6,111 nt of DNA from Gammaproteobacteria bacterium (lineage in GTDB: Bacteria > Pseudomonadota > Gammaproteobacteria > Pseudomonadales > UBA3067), in contig JAHRVS010000311.1 in assembly GCA_019090565.1 (NCBI GenBank), positions 1 through 6,111 on the forward strand, in the 5' to 3' direction. Below are positions 4,255 through 6,111 of the stretch, piece after piece. The number at the start of each line of letters is the position of its first letter. Position 1 is the stretch's first letter. The notes under the pieces were generated by a model, which worked only from the letters and a program-made list of their open reading frames with translations, did no database searches and was not told the origin of the DNA. Position numbers and translations under genes: made by a program.

Positions 4255-6111
4255 TTAACTTGCATTTGACTCAAGAAAATCCTGAGCGAAGCGCTGCAGG
4301 ACACCACCGGCTTCGTAAATTGAAACCTCTTCAGCCGTATCCAAACGGCAAGTAACAGGGACTTCTACGGCTTCACCATTTTTACGGTTAACGACCAAGG
4401 TCAGTGTTGCACCCGGAGTACGCTCGCCATAAACATCAAATGTCTCTGTCCCATCGATATTAAGGGTATTGCGATCAGTACCCGCTTTGAACTCAAGCGG
4501 TAATACACCCATACCTACCAAATTCGTTCGGTGAATTCGCTCAAAACCTTCGGCGACAATCGTTTCCACTCCTGCCAAACGTACACCTTTCGCGGCCCAG
4601 TCGCGGGAAGAGCCTTGACCATAATCAGCGCCAGCAATGATAATCAATGACTGTTTACGCTCCATGTAAACCTCAATCGCTTCCCACATGCGACTTTCTT
4701 TGCCTTCAGGCTCTATACGCGCAAAAGAACCTTGCTTGACCTGACCATTTTCCTTCACCATTTCATTAAACAGCTTCGGGTTCGCAAAGGTGGCTCGCTG
4801 CGCAGTAAGGTGATCGCCACGGTGTGTCGCATAGGAATTAAAATCCACTTCTGGCAAGCCCATTTTATCAAGGTAGGCGCCCGCCGCACTGTTCAATTGA
4901 ATCGCATTCGACGGTGAAAGATGATCAGTTGTAATATTGTCACCCAAGACAGCTAATGGGCGCATGCCTTTCATTGTACGCTCACCCGCCAATGCACCTT
5001 CCCAATAGGGAGGACGACGGATATAGGTGCTCTGGGAACGCCAATCATACTGGGGGTCCACCATTTTGGCGCCTTCGTCTTTGCGCTCAAACATCGGAAT
5101 ATAAACATCTCGGAATTGTTGCGGCTTTACACTTTGCTTAACAATCGCATCGATTTCTTCATCACTCGGCCAGATATCTTTCAAAGTAACGGGATTACCA
5201 TCTTGGTCTGTGCCCAATGCATCTTTTTCGATATCGAAACGGATAGTGCCGGCGATAGCATAAGCCACTACCAGTGGCGGTGATGCCAAAAAGGCCTGCT
5301 TAGCGTGAGGATGAATCCGGCCATCAAAATTCCGGTTTCCAGATAACACTGCGGTGGTATAAAGGTCACGATCAACCACTTCTTTCTGAATAACAGGATC
5401 AAGCGCACCACTCATACCGTTACACGTTGTACAAGCAAATGCCACCACACCAAAACCCAGCTCCTCTAACTCTGGCAACAAATTGGCTTCTTCCAAATAT
5501 AACTTTACAGTTTTCGACCCCGGCGCCAAAGATGATTTCACCCAAGGTTTACGGGTAAGGCCCAGCTTGTTGGCATTTCGCGCTATCAGACCCGCTGCGA
5601 TCATATTGCGAGGGTTACTGGTGTTAGTACAGCTGGTTATTGCCGCAATAATTACCGCTCCATCAGGCATTAAACCTGGCTCATTTTCTACCTTTCCACT
5701 AATGCCCCGCTCCGCTAACTCAGACGTAGGAACGCGAGCATGAGGATTAGAAGGCCCAGCAATGTTGCGCCCAACGGTAGATAAATCGAAACTAATTACA
5801 CGCTCGTATTCGGCATTTTCAAGGGTATCAGCCCAAAGCCCTGCTTCTTTAGCGTAGGTTTCTACCAACTTAACCTGATCGTCTTCTCGACCGGTAAGCC
5901 TAAGATAATCGATGGTTTGCGAGTCAATGCTAAACATCGCTGCCGTGGCACCATACTCTGGCGTCATGTTGGAAATCGTTGCTCTATCACCCATTGTAAG
6001 ATGCGCAGCACCTTTCCCGTAAAACTCTAAAAAAGAAGAGACCACTTTTTCAGCGCGTAAAAATTCTGTCAATGCCAAAACAATATCTGTACTGGTAATA
6101 CCCGGCTGCGG
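4255..6111 (-). CDS. acnD: Fe/S-dependent 2-methylcitrate dehydratase AcnD, partial (N-terminus missing)
   Basis: The reading frame is open through the right edge; 618 residues are visible. The leftmost start-like codon, a TTG at 6076-6078, is an internal leucine: the frame continues upstream as PQPGITSTDIV, a normal aconitase segment. The family is about 865 residues, so roughly 250 are missing. AcnD is an aconitase homologue that dehydrates 2-methylcitrate in the cytoplasm during propionate breakdown. The three [4Fe-4S] ligands are present: C161 in ITSCTNTSNP (codon 5629-5631), and C227 and C230 in ACTTCNGMSG (codons 5431-5433 and 5422-5424). Other family segments are LSGNRNFDGRIHPH, DNITTDHLSPSNAI and the swivel-domain motif DYGQGSSRDWAAKG near 4600-4626. 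The C-terminal aconitase domain spans about the last 245 residues. AcnD rather than AcnA is supported by DHLSPSNAI, the ending and the adjacent prpF. prpB and prpC are expected upstream, beyond 6111. Confidence 0.95.
   Translation of the reverse strand, partial: PQPGITSTDIVLALTEFLRAEKVVSSFLEFYGKGAAHLTMGDRATISNMTPEYGATAAMFSIDSQTIDYLRLTGREDDQVKLVETYAKEAGLWADTLENAEYERVISFDLSTVGRNIAGPSNPHARVPTSELAERGISGKVENEPGLMPDGAVIIAAITSCTNTSNPRNMIAAGLIARNANKLGLTRKPWVKSSLAPGSKTVKLYLEEANLLPELEELGFGVVAFACTTCNGMSGALDPVIQKEVVDRDLYTTAVLSGNRNFDGRIHPHAKQAFLASPPLVVAYAIAGTIRFDIEKDALGTDQDGNPVTLKDIWPSDEEIDAIVKQSVKPQQFRDVYIPMFERKDEGAKMVDPQYDWRSQSTYIRRPPYWEGALAGERTMKGMRPLAVLGDNITTDHLSPSNAIQLNSAAGAYLDKMGLPEVDFNSYATHRGDHLTAQRATFANPKLFNEMVKENGQVKQGSFARIEPEGKESRMWEAIEVYMERKQSLIIIAGADYGQGSSRDWAAKGVRLAGVETIVAEGFERIHRTNLVGMGVLPLEFKAGTDRNTLNIDGTETFDVYGERTPGATLTLVVNRKNGEAVEVPVTCRLDTAEEVSIYEAGGVLQRFAQDFLESNAS

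Noticed and set aside
4732..5743. Plus-strand frames opposite acnD (4732-4917, 4956-5141, 5483-5743)
   Set aside because: Shadows of a highly conserved aconitase-family gene.
6076..6078. TTG as a possible acnD start
   Set aside because: The frame continues upstream to the window edge with a conserved aconitase segment, and starting here would lose about 250 residues of the family fold.
4255..6111. Housekeeping aconitase AcnA
   Set aside because: The fold and cysteine ligands are shared, but DHLSPSNAI, the C-terminal ending and the adjacent prpF point to AcnD.

Overview
The window carries four genes, all on the minus strand, so transcription runs from high to low coordinates. Two are cut by the window edges. 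The sequence looks bacterial, with moderate GC content, short spacers and Shine-Dalgarno sites. The pair acnD-prpF is the variant of the 2-methylcitrate cycle typical of many Gamma- and Betaproteobacteria. A gammaproteobacterium, perhaps marine, is the best guess, but this rests on family knowledge and not on a marker gene.

Right half (2854-6111): the end of a prp (propionate catabolism) operon. acnD (4255-6111, N-terminus cut off) encodes the Fe-S 2-methylcitrate dehydratase. A 222-bp gap with two inverted repeats follows, then complete prpF (2854-4032), the 2-methylaconitate isomerase. Together they replace PrpD: AcnD dehydrates 2-methylcitrate to a 2-methylaconitate isomer and PrpF isomerises it to the form that can be rehydrated to 2-methylisocitrate. 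A bulged hairpin with a T-tract just after the prpF stop (2799-2832) looks like the operon terminator.

Middle (2225-2853): a 629-bp non-coding stretch holding that terminator, several perfect short inverted repeats, weak candidate promoters and a strong Shine-Dalgarno site in front of a TTG start.

Left half (1-2224): the start of a second operon. The first gene (440-2224) encodes a 594-residue GltD-like FAD/NAD(P) oxidoreductase with an N-terminal Fe-S region and a C-terminal double [4Fe-4S] ferredoxin domain. After 14 bp comes the start of a 2-oxoacid:acceptor oxidoreductase alpha subunit (1-425, cut by the window edge) whose visible part is the gamma domain. The two probably form a CoA-dependent 2-oxoacid oxidoreductase coupled to NAD(P) through the flavoprotein. 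The TPP-binding beta subunit is expected just beyond position 1.

Nothing here clearly amounts to an undescribed system. The points most worth a second look are the unusual placement of a cluster-type RCxxC motif in the flavoprotein, the pairing of the two pathways, and the structured intergenic regions. No tRNA, rRNA, CRISPR or mobile element was seen.
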